Origin: Blastococcus sp. Marseille-P5729
Lineage (GTDB): Bacteria; Actinomycetota; Actinomycetes; Mycobacteriales; Antricoccaceae
NCBI RefSeq assembly: GCF_900292035.1
Contig: NZ_OMPO01000001.1
Location: 875,192-939,191, forward strand
Direction: 5' to 3'
DNA: 64,000 nt
The position numbers were made by a program, and so were the translations under genes. The notes beneath the pieces are model-generated. The model was given only the letters and a program-made list of their open reading frames with translations. It made no database searches and was not told the DNA's origin. Below, one piece after another: positions 15,565 to 23,360 of this stretch (its first letter is position 1; each line of letters begins with the position of its first letter).

Positions 15565-16617
15565 AACGCGGGCGGTCCACTCCGGGTTGCTGAACTTCTC
15601 CTCGGCAAGGCGTCGTGCGCGGGCGAGCTCGTCGTCCGTCAGCTGTCCGTCGACGGTGTCGTAACGCTCGCGAAAGTGGTCCTTCAACGCCTCGATGACC
15701 TGCTCTCGCGGCATTCCGGTCTGGCTGCGCAACGGATCGACTCGCTTCTTCGCCGACTTCGTGCCCTTGTCGCTGAGCTTCTCACGGCCGATGCGCAGCA
15801 CCCGCAGCATCAGGTCGGCGTCCACGTCGTACGACATCGTCACGTGGTGCAGCACTCCCCCATTGGCGAGCCGCTTCTGTGCGGCCCCGCCGATCTTGCC
15901 CAGCGGGGAGGTGATGTCGTTCAGCGGCTGGTAGTGGGCGTCGATGCCGATGCTGCGCAGCCCGCCGAGCACCCAGTCGTCAAGGAAGGAGTAGGACTGC
16001 TCGAAGCTCAGACCCTCGACCAACGACGAGGGCACGTACAGCGAGTAGGTGACCACATTGCCCGGCTCGACGAACATCGCACCTCCGCCGGAGATCCGGC
16101 GTACGACGCTCACATCGGCCGCGTCCGCTTCGTCGGCGTCGACCTCGTTGCGCAACGACTGGAACGAGCCGATGATGATCGCACGACTGGACCACTCCCA
16201 GAAGCGCAAGGTCGGCGGACGTCGTCCGGCCCCCACTTCAGCGGTGAGGACCTCGTCGAGCGCCAGATGCATCGCGGGAGACATGGGCGCAGGGTGGACC
16301 ACCGCGAAGGTGTGGTCGGCCCAGCCGGTCGCGAACCCGAGCGCCCGGCGGACCGCGATCGCCACCGCGGACGTCGTGAACCCGACGAGATGGGCGCCCT
16401 TCACCGCGGCATCGAGATGGCGGGTCATCGTCTCGACGGTTGCCGTCTCGGGAAGCCCGACCAGCGCGTTGTTCAGTCGCGGCAAGGCCTCGTCTGGCTC
16501 CAAGAAGAAGTCACCGTTGATGTGCATCTCGGTGATCGCGCCGTTCCGGACGGCAACATCAGCCGCGACGAGCTTGCCGCCGGCTACCTTGTACTCACCA
16601 CGTCGTAGGTCGGTCAT
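15559..16617 (-). CDS. lplA: Lipoate-protein ligase with N-terminal accessory domain
   Basis: 352 residues. It attaches lipoate to lipoyl domains of 2-oxoacid dehydrogenases and GcvH. The catalytic BPL/LplA/LipB domain (about residues 100-310) contains LALDEVL, the lipoyl-AMP loop RRISGGGAMFVEPGNVVTYS and the lysine region GKIGGAAQKRLANGG. Unusually, the small accessory domain (KVAGGKLVAADVAVRNGAI ... INGDFFLEPDE) lies at the N-terminus, as in an LplB-LplA fusion, instead of the C-terminus as in E. coli. ATG 16615-16617 is set by TAGCCT 7 nt upstream. Confidence 0.88.
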   Translation of the reverse strand: MTDLRRGEYKVAGGKLVAADVAVRNGAITEMHINGDFFLEPDEALPRLNNALVGLPETATVETMTRHLDAAVKGAHLVGFTTSAVAIAVRRALGFATGWADHTFAVVHPAPMSPAMHLALDEVLTAEVGAGRRPPTLRFWEWSSRAIIIGSFQSLRNEVDADEADAADVSVVRRISGGGAMFVEPGNVVTYSLYVPSSLVEGLSFEQSYSFLDDWVLGGLRSIGIDAHYQPLNDITSPLGKIGGAAQKRLANGGVLHHVTMSYDVDADLMLRVLRIGREKLSDKGTKSAKKRVDPLRSQTGMPREQVIEALKDHFRERYDTVDGQLTDDELARARRLAEEKFSNPEWTARVP

Positions 16618-16624
16618 GCGGTCT

Positions 16625-16630
16625 AGGCTA
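16625..16630 (-). promoter_or_regulatory. -10 element of lplA
   Basis: TAGCCT on the minus strand, 7 nt before the lplA ATG. Its first three bases are the TAG stop codon of the upstream EamA gene. Confidence 0.55.
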
Positions 16631-17617
16631 TGGCCGATCCATGACCGCGGCACGGGCAACCGTCGCCGCCTCCGGCTCGTCGATCACGACGTCCTTCTCG
16701 CCCAGCTTGACCAGGACGACGCCGACGAGGATCAGGACGCCTCCGAGTAGCTGGATGGCACCCGGAAGCTCGCCGAGCAGCAGCCAGGCGAAGACCATCG
16801 CTGCAACGACCTCCGACAGCGCGACGAAGGAGGCCAGCCGGGATCCGAGCCGCCGTCCAGCCGCAATCCCCGTGGTGTAGGCGATCGCAGCAGTGACCAC
16901 ACCCAGCAGCAGCACCGGGACCCACCAGTCCACCAAGCTCCCGCCGTAGATAGCGTCACTGGTCGAGGCGCGCATCGGAACGATCCCGATGACACCGGCG
17001 ACGGCGAGCGCGATGGCCCCGACGGCCAGTCCGGACCCGGCGAGCGTGATGGGCGGCAGGCCGTCCGCGGGATGTGCCGAGAGCACGAAGTAGGTCGCGG
17101 CGCCGATCATCGCACCGAGCGCCCACAACAGGCCGACTCCATCCACCCGCGCCGCGCCGGCGAGGTCCAGCACGAGAACGAGCCCGGCGCCGGCGATCAC
17201 GCCGCCGATCACAGTGCGCCTGGAGGGACGATGCCCGTGCCGCAGCCACATCCACACGACGACCGCCACCGGCGCCGTGTACTCGATCAGCAGCGCGACC
17301 GCGACCGACATTCGCTCCACGGCGAGAAAGTAGGTCAGCTGGCAACCGGCGACCGCGATCATCCCGTACGCGGCGATCATGCCCGCGTTGCTGCGCAGCA
17401 GCCACCACCGGCCGCGTAACGCGACGGCAGCGGGGATGGCGAGCACCGCAGCCGCGATCGAGATGCGTGCAAGGACGGCGGCGCCCGACGTCCACCCTGT
17501 TTCGAGTAGCCCACGCGCCAGCGAGCCCGACGCCCCGAACGAGCCGGCGGACAGGAGCGCGAACAACAGCCCCGCTGTCATCACGCTCCGTCGAGCGTCA
17601 TTACCTACGAGCCTCAT
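16628..17617 (-). CDS. EamA/DMT-family transporter
   Basis: 329 residues with ten hydrophobic helices in two EamA repeats of five (for example LLFALLSAGSFGASGSLARG and the second-repeat start LLWALGAMIGAATYFVLSAH). Members export amino acids or other small metabolites. A final QLLGGVLILVGVVLVKLGE is the usual last helix. Start 17617 has TAGCGT 8 nt upstream; the alternative ATG 17581 has a GGAG site. It is divergent from a CGNR zinc-finger regulator, a frequent pairing that suggests it is the regulator's target. Confidence 0.85.
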   Translation of the reverse strand: MRLVGNDARRSVMTAGLLFALLSAGSFGASGSLARGLLETGWTSGAAVLARISIAAAVLAIPAAVALRGRWWLLRSNAGMIAAYGMIAVAGCQLTYFLAVERMSVAVALLIEYTAPVAVVVWMWLRHGHRPSRRTVIGGVIAGAGLVLVLDLAGAARVDGVGLLWALGAMIGAATYFVLSAHPADGLPPITLAGSGLAVGAIALAVAGVIGIVPMRASTSDAIYGGSLVDWWVPVLLLGVVTAAIAYTTGIAAGRRLGSRLASFVALSEVVAAMVFAWLLLGELPGAIQLLGGVLILVGVVLVKLGEKDVVIDEPEAATVARAAVMDRP

Positions 17618-17656
17618 GGCCGATGACGCTACGACCCGACCTTGTAAGGTGTCAAC
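17618..17656. promoter_or_regulatory. Divergent promoter region of the EamA and CGNR genes
   Basis: Only 39 bp separate the two start codons. TAGCGT (minus strand, 17626-17631) serves the transporter at 8 nt and TAAGGT (plus strand, 17645-17650) serves the CGNR gene at 6 nt. The overlap allows one regulator to control both. Confidence 0.6.
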
Positions 17657-18199
17657 ATGGTTTTCGCAGATGACACCGAGGTCATGCTGCGCAGCGCTGT
17701 GGCGCTGGTGAACTCGGCGGTCGAGCCCGACACCCTCACGAGCACCGAGTCGCTCGAGGGGTTCTTCACCGACCTCGGATACACCGGACGACGCGATGGC
17801 TCCCAGCGCGAGCTCGAACAGATCCGAGCGTTGCGCCCACGGCTTCGAGCCTTGCTGCTCGCCGGTCGCGACGAGGCCGCAGAGCTCGCCAATGAGATCC
17901 TCCGCGAGTACGGGCGCGAGCCGCAGCTGGTGCGCCACGATGACCAGGATTGGCACCTGCACGCATGGCGCTCAGACCAGCCCTTCTTCGAGCGCGTTGC
18001 CGCCGAGACCGCGATGGGGATGATCGACCTCATCCGCACCGACGAGCTGTCACGGCTCGCCGTCTGCGCGGACGAGGAGTGCGAGGGAATCGTGCTGGAC
18101 CTCACCCGCAACCGCTCACGCCGCTTCTGCTCCACCCAGTGCAGCAACAGGGCAGCCGTGGGCGCCTACCGCGCTCGCCAGGCAAAGACGAGCCAGTAG
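17657..18199 (+). CDS. CGNR zinc-finger (ABATE domain) regulator
   Basis: 180 residues. The N-terminal ABATE domain (LRSAVALVNSAVEPDT ... LRALLLAGR) is a putative stress-sensing domain. The C-terminus has the zinc-finger set CADEECEG ... FCSTQCSNRAAVGAYRAR, where CSNR stands for the family's CGNR. Such proteins are putative transcription regulators that often adjoin transporters, here the divergent EamA gene. ATG 17657 is preceded by TAAGGT at 6 nt and no ribosome site. Confidence 0.88.
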   Translation: MVFADDTEVMLRSAVALVNSAVEPDTLTSTESLEGFFTDLGYTGRRDGSQRELEQIRALRPRLRALLLAGRDEAAELANEILREYGREPQLVRHDDQDWHLHAWRSDQPFFERVAAETAMGMIDLIRTDELSRLAVCADEECEGIVLDLTRNRSRRFCSTQCSNRAAVGAYRARQAKTSQ

Positions 18200-18235
18200 C
18201 CCCCTCCTTCTCCCGTAACGAATCCCGTCCACCCC

Positions 18236-18264
18236 TTGACGTACTACTCGAACGTGTGTACGAT
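18236..18264 (+). promoter_or_regulatory. Promoter of the DUF222/HNH gene
   Basis: TTGACG (18236-18241), 17-bp spacer, TACGAT (18259-18264). This is one of the best -35/-10 pairs in the window. The predicted start of transcription falls on the ATG at 18271. Confidence 0.7.
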
Positions 18265-18270
18265 TGAAGC

Positions 18271-20166
18271 ATGATCCGAGGAGGTGGCCCCGTGGACAAC
18301 GAACACACCGGCGACCTCCCCACGCCCCCACCCCCAGTGGTCATCACTTCGACTCCTTCGTCGCTCAGTACAAGCGACCGGAGTGAGGCGAGCGAGGAAC
18401 GAGCGACGCCGAGCGCAGCGGAGATGCCCGCAGGTGTCTATGGAGTCTCCGCGGCGGACTCCGACTGGGTGACCGCGGCAGCCGGGTCGCCGGCCGATGC
18501 CGAGCGGTTGTGGCTGGCCAGTGATTTGGCCCGCGAGCTGGACGCCGATCTGGATGAAGCCTTCGAGCATCTGCAGCGCGGGTTCGAGAAGTTGCTGGCG
18601 ATCGGTGAGGCCGGCGAGCTGGGCGCCCTGGGCCCGGACCGGCTGATCACCATGGCGCAGCGCCTGGAGGCCCACCGCACCCGCCTGATCATGATCGACT
18701 CACACGTCGTGGAGGCCGCGACCGAGGACCAGCTGCACACGCACGTGTGCGTCTCCTCGATCCCGCTCGCCCTCGCCCAGACCCTGCACATCAGCAAGGG
18801 CGAGGCGAACGCCCGCGTGAAGCGCGCCGAGCAGTTGTTGCCGCAGAACGGGTTCAGCAGCGGCATCACCCCGCCGCGCCTCCCGCTGCTCGCGGACGCG
18901 GTCCGCGATGGGCAGGGTGTCTCGACCGACCAGGTCGATGTGATCAACAAAGCGATGAAACGCGTCCACGACAACGGCGACCTCGACAACGAGAAGCGCG
19001 AGCTCGCTGAACAACTACTGGTGCGGCACGCGGCCGGTCTGACGCACGCCGAGCTGCAGACCACTGCGGCGGCCGTCGAGCAGGCAGTGAATCCGGACGG
19101 CGCGGTGCCGAGTGAGCATGTCGCGCAGGCGCGCCGCGGCGTCACCATCGGACCGCTCGGCCGGGACGGCACCCACAAGCTCACCGGATTCCTCACGCGG
19201 GAGCTGAAAGCCCTATTCGACGCCGCCATCGGACCCCTCGCCGCACCCCGACCCGCCGACGACCAGGCCGGGGCGGATGACCGCACCGCGGCGCAACGCA
19301 CCCACGACGCACTCCACGACGCCTGCCAGCGCCTCCTCGACCTCGCCGGCGTCCCCGCCACCGGCGGGACCGCCGCCACCGTGCACATCACCATCGACCT
19401 CGACCAGCTCATCGAGTCCCTCGCCCGGCTGCAGGACGACCACGCCGGACGCAGTGCCCAACGGGCCGCCGGACACGTTGCCGGCGGTGATGGTCTGACG
19501 ATCACCGAGCTGATGCGCCTCGCCCGCGACGCCGTCCTGATCCCTGTCTGGATCAGCAACACCCGCGGCATCGTGGCCTACGGCCGGGAGCGGCGCACCG
19601 CATCACCATCCCAGACCCACGCACTCATCGCCCGCGACGGCGGTTGCTCGTTCCCCGGGTGCGAAGCACCGCCGGACTGGTGCCAACGGCACCACGTGGT
19701 GCCGTGGTGGGCCGGCGGACAGACCGACCTCGACAACCTCACCCTCGTGTGCGGATACCACCACCGGGAGTTCGACAAACGCGGCTGGGCCGTCGACATC
19801 GTGAACGGGATACCGGTTTGGACCCCGCCAGCATGGATCGACCGTGAGCAGCAACCGCAGATCAACGCCCGCATCAAGATCCCCTGCCAAGACGAGATCC
19901 AAGACCTCGCCGACGCAATCAGACGTGCCGAGCGCGACCGCGCCGAACGAGAACGGGACCGCGGCGGCGGGAGCCCGCCCACAGACCATGACCTCACCGG
20001 CCTCATCGACCCGGCCGAGGACATCGACGAGCTCGTCCAGCTCATCGCCGCATCAGTACCCGACGAGCAACGCGACGCCTTCTACCGCGACGCCGCCGAC
20101 CTCATCGGCAGCTACCTCGACGCAGCCGCCGGGCGCGAACAGCCAGCACCGGCATTCACCGGATAA
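18271..20166 (+). CDS. DUF222 / HNH endonuclease domain protein (13E12 type)
   Basis: 631 residues. The large helical DUF222 region (about residues 85-400) precedes a C-terminal HNH nuclease module: CSFPGCEAPPDWCQRHHVVP, then LDNLTLVCGYHHREFD. The type is abundant in actinobacteria and linked to the mycobacterial 13E12 repeats. Two starts compete: leaderless ATG 18271, and GTG 18292 with an excellent AGGAGGTGG site. Residues about 30-52 (SLSTSDRSEASEERATPSAA) are encoded by a repeat arm whose inverted copy lies downstream of the gene. Confidence 0.88.
   Translation: MIRGGGPVDNEHTGDLPTPPPPVVITSTPSSLSTSDRSEASEERATPSAAEMPAGVYGVSAADSDWVTAAAGSPADAERLWLASDLARELDADLDEAFEHLQRGFEKLLAIGEAGELGALGPDRLITMAQRLEAHRTRLIMIDSHVVEAATEDQLHTHVCVSSIPLALAQTLHISKGEANARVKRAEQLLPQNGFSSGITPPRLPLLADAVRDGQGVSTDQVDVINKAMKRVHDNGDLDNEKRELAEQLLVRHAAGLTHAELQTTAAAVEQAVNPDGAVPSEHVAQARRGVTIGPLGRDGTHKLTGFLTRELKALFDAAIGPLAAPRPADDQAGADDRTAAQRTHDALHDACQRLLDLAGVPATGGTAATVHITIDLDQLIESLARLQDDHAGRSAQRAAGHVAGGDGLTITELMRLARDAVLIPVWISNTRGIVAYGRERRTASPSQTHALIARDGGCSFPGCEAPPDWCQRHHVVPWWAGGQTDLDNLTLVCGYHHREFDKRGWAVDIVNGIPVWTPPAWIDREQQPQINARIKIPCQDEIQDLADAIRRAERDRAERERDRGGGSPPTDHDLTGLIDPAEDIDELVQLIAASVPDEQRDAFYRDAADLIGSYLDAAAGREQPAPAFTG
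18336..18426 (+). repeat. Left arm of inverted repeat bracketing the DUF222 gene
   Basis: Blocks in order: GTGGTCATCAC, GTCGCTCAGTACAAGC (18360-18375), then CGGAGTGAGGCGAGCGAGGA and following bases to CAGCGGAGATG. It lies inside the 5' coding sequence. The same blocks in the same order are found on the minus strand at 20207-20412. Confidence 0.8.
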
Positions 20167-20206
20167 TCAGCGACGCGTAGCGATCCCGGGATGAGTCCAC
20201 ACGCCG

Positions 20207-20412
20207 CTACCGCCATCTCCGCTCCGCTCGGCCTCGGTCGTTCCTCCCTCGCCTCACTCCGATCGATGACCACCGGGGTCGACGACCACCAGAAGGACCT
20301 GCTGCGAGTACTCCTCCGCCTCCGGTTGCTTGTACTGAGCGACGGCGACGCTTGGGTTGAGCGAGCGCCAGCGAGTCGAAACCAGGAGCCGGAGTCGGGG
20401 TGATGACCACCG
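20207..20412 (-). repeat. Right arm of inverted repeat bracketing the DUF222 gene
   Basis: Read on the minus strand it gives GGTGGTCATCACC (from 20409), a TTTCGACTCGCTGGCGCTCG segment, the exact 16-mer GTCGCTCAGTACAAGC (20343-20328), a second GGTGGTCATC, and CGGAGTGAGGCGAGGGAGGA ending in GCGGAGATGG (20261-20214). It is longer than the left arm because of internal insertion. The 267-bp gap between the DUF222 gene and the DUF4188 gene is almost wholly this repeat. Confidence 0.8.
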
Positions 20413-20434
20413 GGAAGCGACCGCCGGGTAAGGG

Positions 20435-20944
20435 CTAGGGCTGAGCAGCCTGCGGTCGGTCGGGCAGGGACTCCGGGTGACGGGACAGACGCTGCTTGGC
20501 GGTGTGCATTCCGCTACCTACCGGTCGCGCGCCGAGAGCCTTGCCAAGGCCGAAGGCCGGCATGTTCACGTACACCACTTCGCGATTGGCCGCGGGCACC
20601 ACGTAGGTCTCATGCCAGATGCCGACCGTGCCATCGTCTCCGACGCTACGAACGAAACGACGCCACGGCTCCAGGTGCGGCGCGTCCGCATCAGCGGCGA
20701 ACCGCTGTAGGTGCTCCGGGGAATCCCAGTACGACAACAGCATCGTCGTCCGGCCGAACCACTGGTTGAAGCCGAGCAGTCCCGAGGCCTTGTCCCGAGA
20801 GAGATGCCTCAGCATCGGCGACATCGCCTTGGCAACCGGAAGCCACTTACGCACCTTCCACGGCTGGTTGACCCTCATCCCAATCAGGAACACCGTCACG
20901 TCACGGTCGGAGTCAACCGTGTGCCTGCCAGCCAGAATTCCCAT
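20435..20944 (-). CDS. DUF4188 family protein (monooxygenase-like)
   Basis: 169 residues from ATG 20942-20944, with GAGGGGGAG upstream. Features of DUF4188: DVTVFLIGMRVNQPWKVRKW near the N-terminus, GLLGFNQWFGRTTMLLSYWDS in the middle, and WHETYVVPA near the end. These proteins resemble dimeric alpha-beta-barrel monooxygenases, but activity is unproven. It is divergent from a TetR regulator that probably represses it; the last 40 residues are basic and probably disordered. Confidence 0.8.
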   Translation of the reverse strand: MGILAGRHTVDSDRDVTVFLIGMRVNQPWKVRKWLPVAKAMSPMLRHLSRDKASGLLGFNQWFGRTTMLLSYWDSPEHLQRFAADADAPHLEPWRRFVRSVGDDGTVGIWHETYVVPAANREVVYVNMPAFGLGKALGARPVGSGMHTAKQRLSRHPESLPDRPQAAQP

Positions 20945-20966
20945 CGCGCTGCTCCCCCTCGTAGCG

Positions 20967-20979
20967 ATAACACTGTTAT
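20967..20979. promoter_or_regulatory. Palindromic operator between DUF4188 and TetR genes
   Basis: ATAACACTGTTAT, a perfect 6-1-6 palindrome, with a degenerate further half site (AACATCGTTAT, 20983-20993). It lies between the two divergent genes and is a likely binding site of the TetR protein. Confidence 0.6.
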
Positions 20980-20994
20980 GAAACATCGTTATGC

Positions 20995-21000
20995 TAGCCT
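20995..21000 (+). promoter_or_regulatory. -10 element of the tetR gene at 21007
   Basis: TAGCCT, 6 nt before the GTG at 21007. A TATGCT hexamer at 20990-20995 is an alternative. Confidence 0.5.
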
Positions 21001-21006
21001 CGTCAA

Positions 21007-21603
21007 GTGCCGCGCCCACGGAAGTACGACGAGTCCACCAGGGATCTGCTCATCGAGCAGGCCGCGGCGGTAATCGCGCAGGCGGGCACCGAAGCGGTCG
21101 CACTGCGCCCCTTGGCACGGGCCTGCGGATGCACGACCACGACCATCTACACCCTCTTCGGTGGACGCGATCACCTGATTGAGGCAGTCACCTCCTCAGT
21201 CACGGAGAGCTTCACCGCATCCCAGCAGGGGGTGCCCCGGACCTCCGACCCGCTGAGCGATCTACGAGCGCTCGGGCTCGCGTATCGCGCCTGGGCCCTG
21301 GAGCATCCCGCGTTCTACGCAGTGATGTTCGGCGACCGCAAGCAGACCAGTGATCAACGTCCTGCCTTCGGTCAACCGGGTGCCGCCATCGAGCCCCTCA
21401 TCGACGCGGTGCAGCGCTCCCTGAGTCTCTTCCCTACGTCGGCCGGGACGACCGAGCAGATCAGCACCTCGATCTGGGCGGGCGTGCACGGCTGGACGAC
21501 GCTCGAGCTGGCCGGGATGACCCCGCAAGGTCCCCGCCGATCCGTCGCCGCCTACTACGCGCACCTGGACTCCATCGTGCGGGCCTGGTTCCCGCACTCC
21601 TGA
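21007..21603 (+). CDS. TetR-family transcriptional regulator
   Basis: 198 residues. N-terminal HTH: LLIEQAAAVIAQAGTEAVAL, then RACGCTTTTIYTLFGGRDHL. The C-terminal ligand domain carries the IWAGVHGWTTLEL motif of the WHG-type TetR C-terminal domain. It starts with GTG 21007. The divergent DUF4188 gene and the palindrome between them are the likely targets. The ligand is unknown. Confidence 0.88.
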   Translation: MPRPRKYDESTRDLLIEQAAAVIAQAGTEAVALRPLARACGCTTTTIYTLFGGRDHLIEAVTSSVTESFTASQQGVPRTSDPLSDLRALGLAYRAWALEHPAFYAVMFGDRKQTSDQRPAFGQPGAAIEPLIDAVQRSLSLFPTSAGTTEQISTSIWAGVHGWTTLELAGMTPQGPRRSVAAYYAHLDSIVRAWFPHS

Positions 21604-21611
21604 GACAATGA

Positions 21612-21639
21612 CGAGGGGCCCGCCGAAGCGGGCCCCTCG
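21612..21639. terminator. Bidirectional hairpin terminator
   Basis: Perfect 12-bp stem CGAGGGGCCCGC / complement with CGAA loop, between the convergent tetR and aldehyde dehydrogenase genes. Confidence 0.85.
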
Positions 21640-21662
21640 CGTGAATGGTGTAGCTAGCCGGA

Positions 21663-23093
21663 CTAGGACTTCGCAGTCGCGCCCATGACCGCCTTGACCT
21701 CGAGGAAGTCGGCGAACGCGTGCTCGCCCCACTCGCGGCCGTTGCCGGACTGCTTGTAGCCACCGAACGGCGCGTTCGGGTCCGGCGCGGCGTTGTTGAC
21801 GGCGATCTGGCCGGCGCGCAGGCGCGAGGCAATCTTCATGGCCTGCTCGTGGTCGGCACCGGCGACGTATCCGGCCAGACCGTACGGGGTGTCATTGCCC
21901 ATCTCGACGGCGTGATCGACGTCGTCGTAGCCGATGACGGTGAGCACCGGGCCGAAGATCTCCTCGCGGGCGATCGTCATGTCGTTCGAGGCGTTGGTGA
22001 ACACGGTCGGCTTGACGAAGTAGCCCTTGTCCATGCCCTCCGGCTTGCCGTCGCCACCCGCGGCCACGGTCGCGCCCTCTTCGATGCCCTTCTTGATCAG
22101 GTCCTGGATCTTCCCGAACTGCGTCTCCGAGACGACCGGCCCCATCTTGGCGCCCGAGTCCGGCGCGCCGGGCTGGAACTTCTCGGTGACCTGCTTGGCG
22201 ATCTCCTCGACCTCACCCATGCGTGCCTTCGGCACGAACATGCGGGTGGGGGCGTTGCAGGACTGGCCGGTGTTCTGCATGACGGCGCCGATGCCCGCAG
22301 CGACGTTCTTGGAGAACATGTCGTCGTCCAGGATGATGTTCGGGCTCTTACCGCCGAGCTCCTGCTGCACGCGCTTGACGGTCGGCGCCGCATTCTTGGC
22401 GACCTCGATGCCGGCGCGAGTGGAGCCGGTGAACGACACCATGTCGACGTCCGGATGGCTGGACATCGCCGTGCCGACGGTCGGGCCGTCCCCGTTCACG
22501 AGGTTGAAGACACCCTTGGGGACGCCGGCGGCATCCATGATCTCCGCGAAGATGTACGCCGAGAACGGTGCGACCTCGGACGGCTTGAGCACCATCGTGC
22601 AGCCGGTCGCGAGCGCCGGTGCCACCTTGCAGGTGATCTGGTTCAGCGGCCAGTTCCACGGGGTGATCATCGCGCAGACGCCGATCGGCTCCTTGACGAT
22701 GCGGGTGGTGCCCTTGTCCTCCTCGAACTCGTAGTTCTTCAGAACCTCAAGCGCGGTGCTCAGATGCGCCACGCCCATCGCGGCCTGCGCCTTCTGAGCC
22801 AGGAACTCAGGCGCGCCCATCTCCTCGGAGACGGCGGCAGCGAGATCGTCGTAACGCTTCTTGTATTCCTCGATGACGCGCTCGATGACCTTGGCGCGCT
22901 CCTCGGGCGTGGTCTGCCCCCAGGTCTTGAAGGCCTCCTTCGCGGCTGCGACGGCCTTGTCGACATCTGCCTCGCTGCCGAGCGAGATCGCCCCGGCGAC
23001 CTCCTCGGTCGACGGGTTGATGACGTCGAGCGACTTCGGCTGGGCCGGATCGACCCACTCGCCGTTGATGTAGAACTTGTCGTACTGACGCAT
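21663..23093 (-). CDS. Aldehyde dehydrogenase
   Basis: 476 residues. NAD(P)+-dependent oxidation of an aldehyde to a carboxylate. Visible: MITPWNWPLNQ, the nucleotide-binding FTGSTRAG, general base in QQELGGKSPNI, the catalytic Cys in NTGQSCNAPTR and EEIFGPVLTV. Closest general type is the broad-specificity ALDH family of actinobacteria; the substrate is not evident. ATG 23091-23093 has AAGGGGAAA. The promoter with palindrome at 23157-23185 suggests regulation. Monocistronic. Confidence 0.92.
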   Translation of the reverse strand: MRQYDKFYINGEWVDPAQPKSLDVINPSTEEVAGAISLGSEADVDKAVAAAKEAFKTWGQTTPEERAKVIERVIEEYKKRYDDLAAAVSEEMGAPEFLAQKAQAAMGVAHLSTALEVLKNYEFEEDKGTTRIVKEPIGVCAMITPWNWPLNQITCKVAPALATGCTMVLKPSEVAPFSAYIFAEIMDAAGVPKGVFNLVNGDGPTVGTAMSSHPDVDMVSFTGSTRAGIEVAKNAAPTVKRVQQELGGKSPNIILDDDMFSKNVAAGIGAVMQNTGQSCNAPTRMFVPKARMGEVEEIAKQVTEKFQPGAPDSGAKMGPVVSETQFGKIQDLIKKGIEEGATVAAGGDGKPEGMDKGYFVKPTVFTNASNDMTIAREEIFGPVLTVIGYDDVDHAVEMGNDTPYGLAGYVAGADHEQAMKIASRLRAGQIAVNNAAPDPNAPFGGYKQSGNGREWGEHAFADFLEVKAVMGATAKS

Positions 23094-23156
23094 GTTTCGT
23101 TTCCCCTTGATCTCGTGGGAGCGCGGGCAGGACTCCCCGCGTAGTAGCAACGACTC

Positions 23157-23185
23157 TATAGAAAATCGCCTGACATTTATGTCAA
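23157..23185 (-). promoter_or_regulatory. Promoter and palindromic operator of the aldehyde dehydrogenase gene
   Basis: On the minus strand: TTGACA (23185-23180), 17-bp spacer, TCTATA (23162-23157). The palindrome TGACAT-N2-ATGTCA (23171-23184) overlaps the -35, suiting a repressor site. The leader is about 60 nt. The rest of the 266-bp gap to 23360 holds nothing else that I recognise. Confidence 0.65.
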
Positions 23186-23360
23186 ATCGTCGTCCTCTAC
23201 TCACCCTAGACGCACAGCGGCATACACGCATCCACGAGCCGGTCTTCGCAGGTCACCCGATGAAAGAAGTCCTCATGTAGCCGTGCACTCCCTCGCCGAT
23301 GACCGCAGAACGGACCAGCCGGGAGCCCACCCGCGTCCGCGAACGACGTCGCAACTCGAC

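Noticed and set aside
20167-20434. Small ORF of 70 codons at 20191 (plus) or 20207 (minus)
   Set aside because: Both lie inside the repeat arm and have no homology or start signals.
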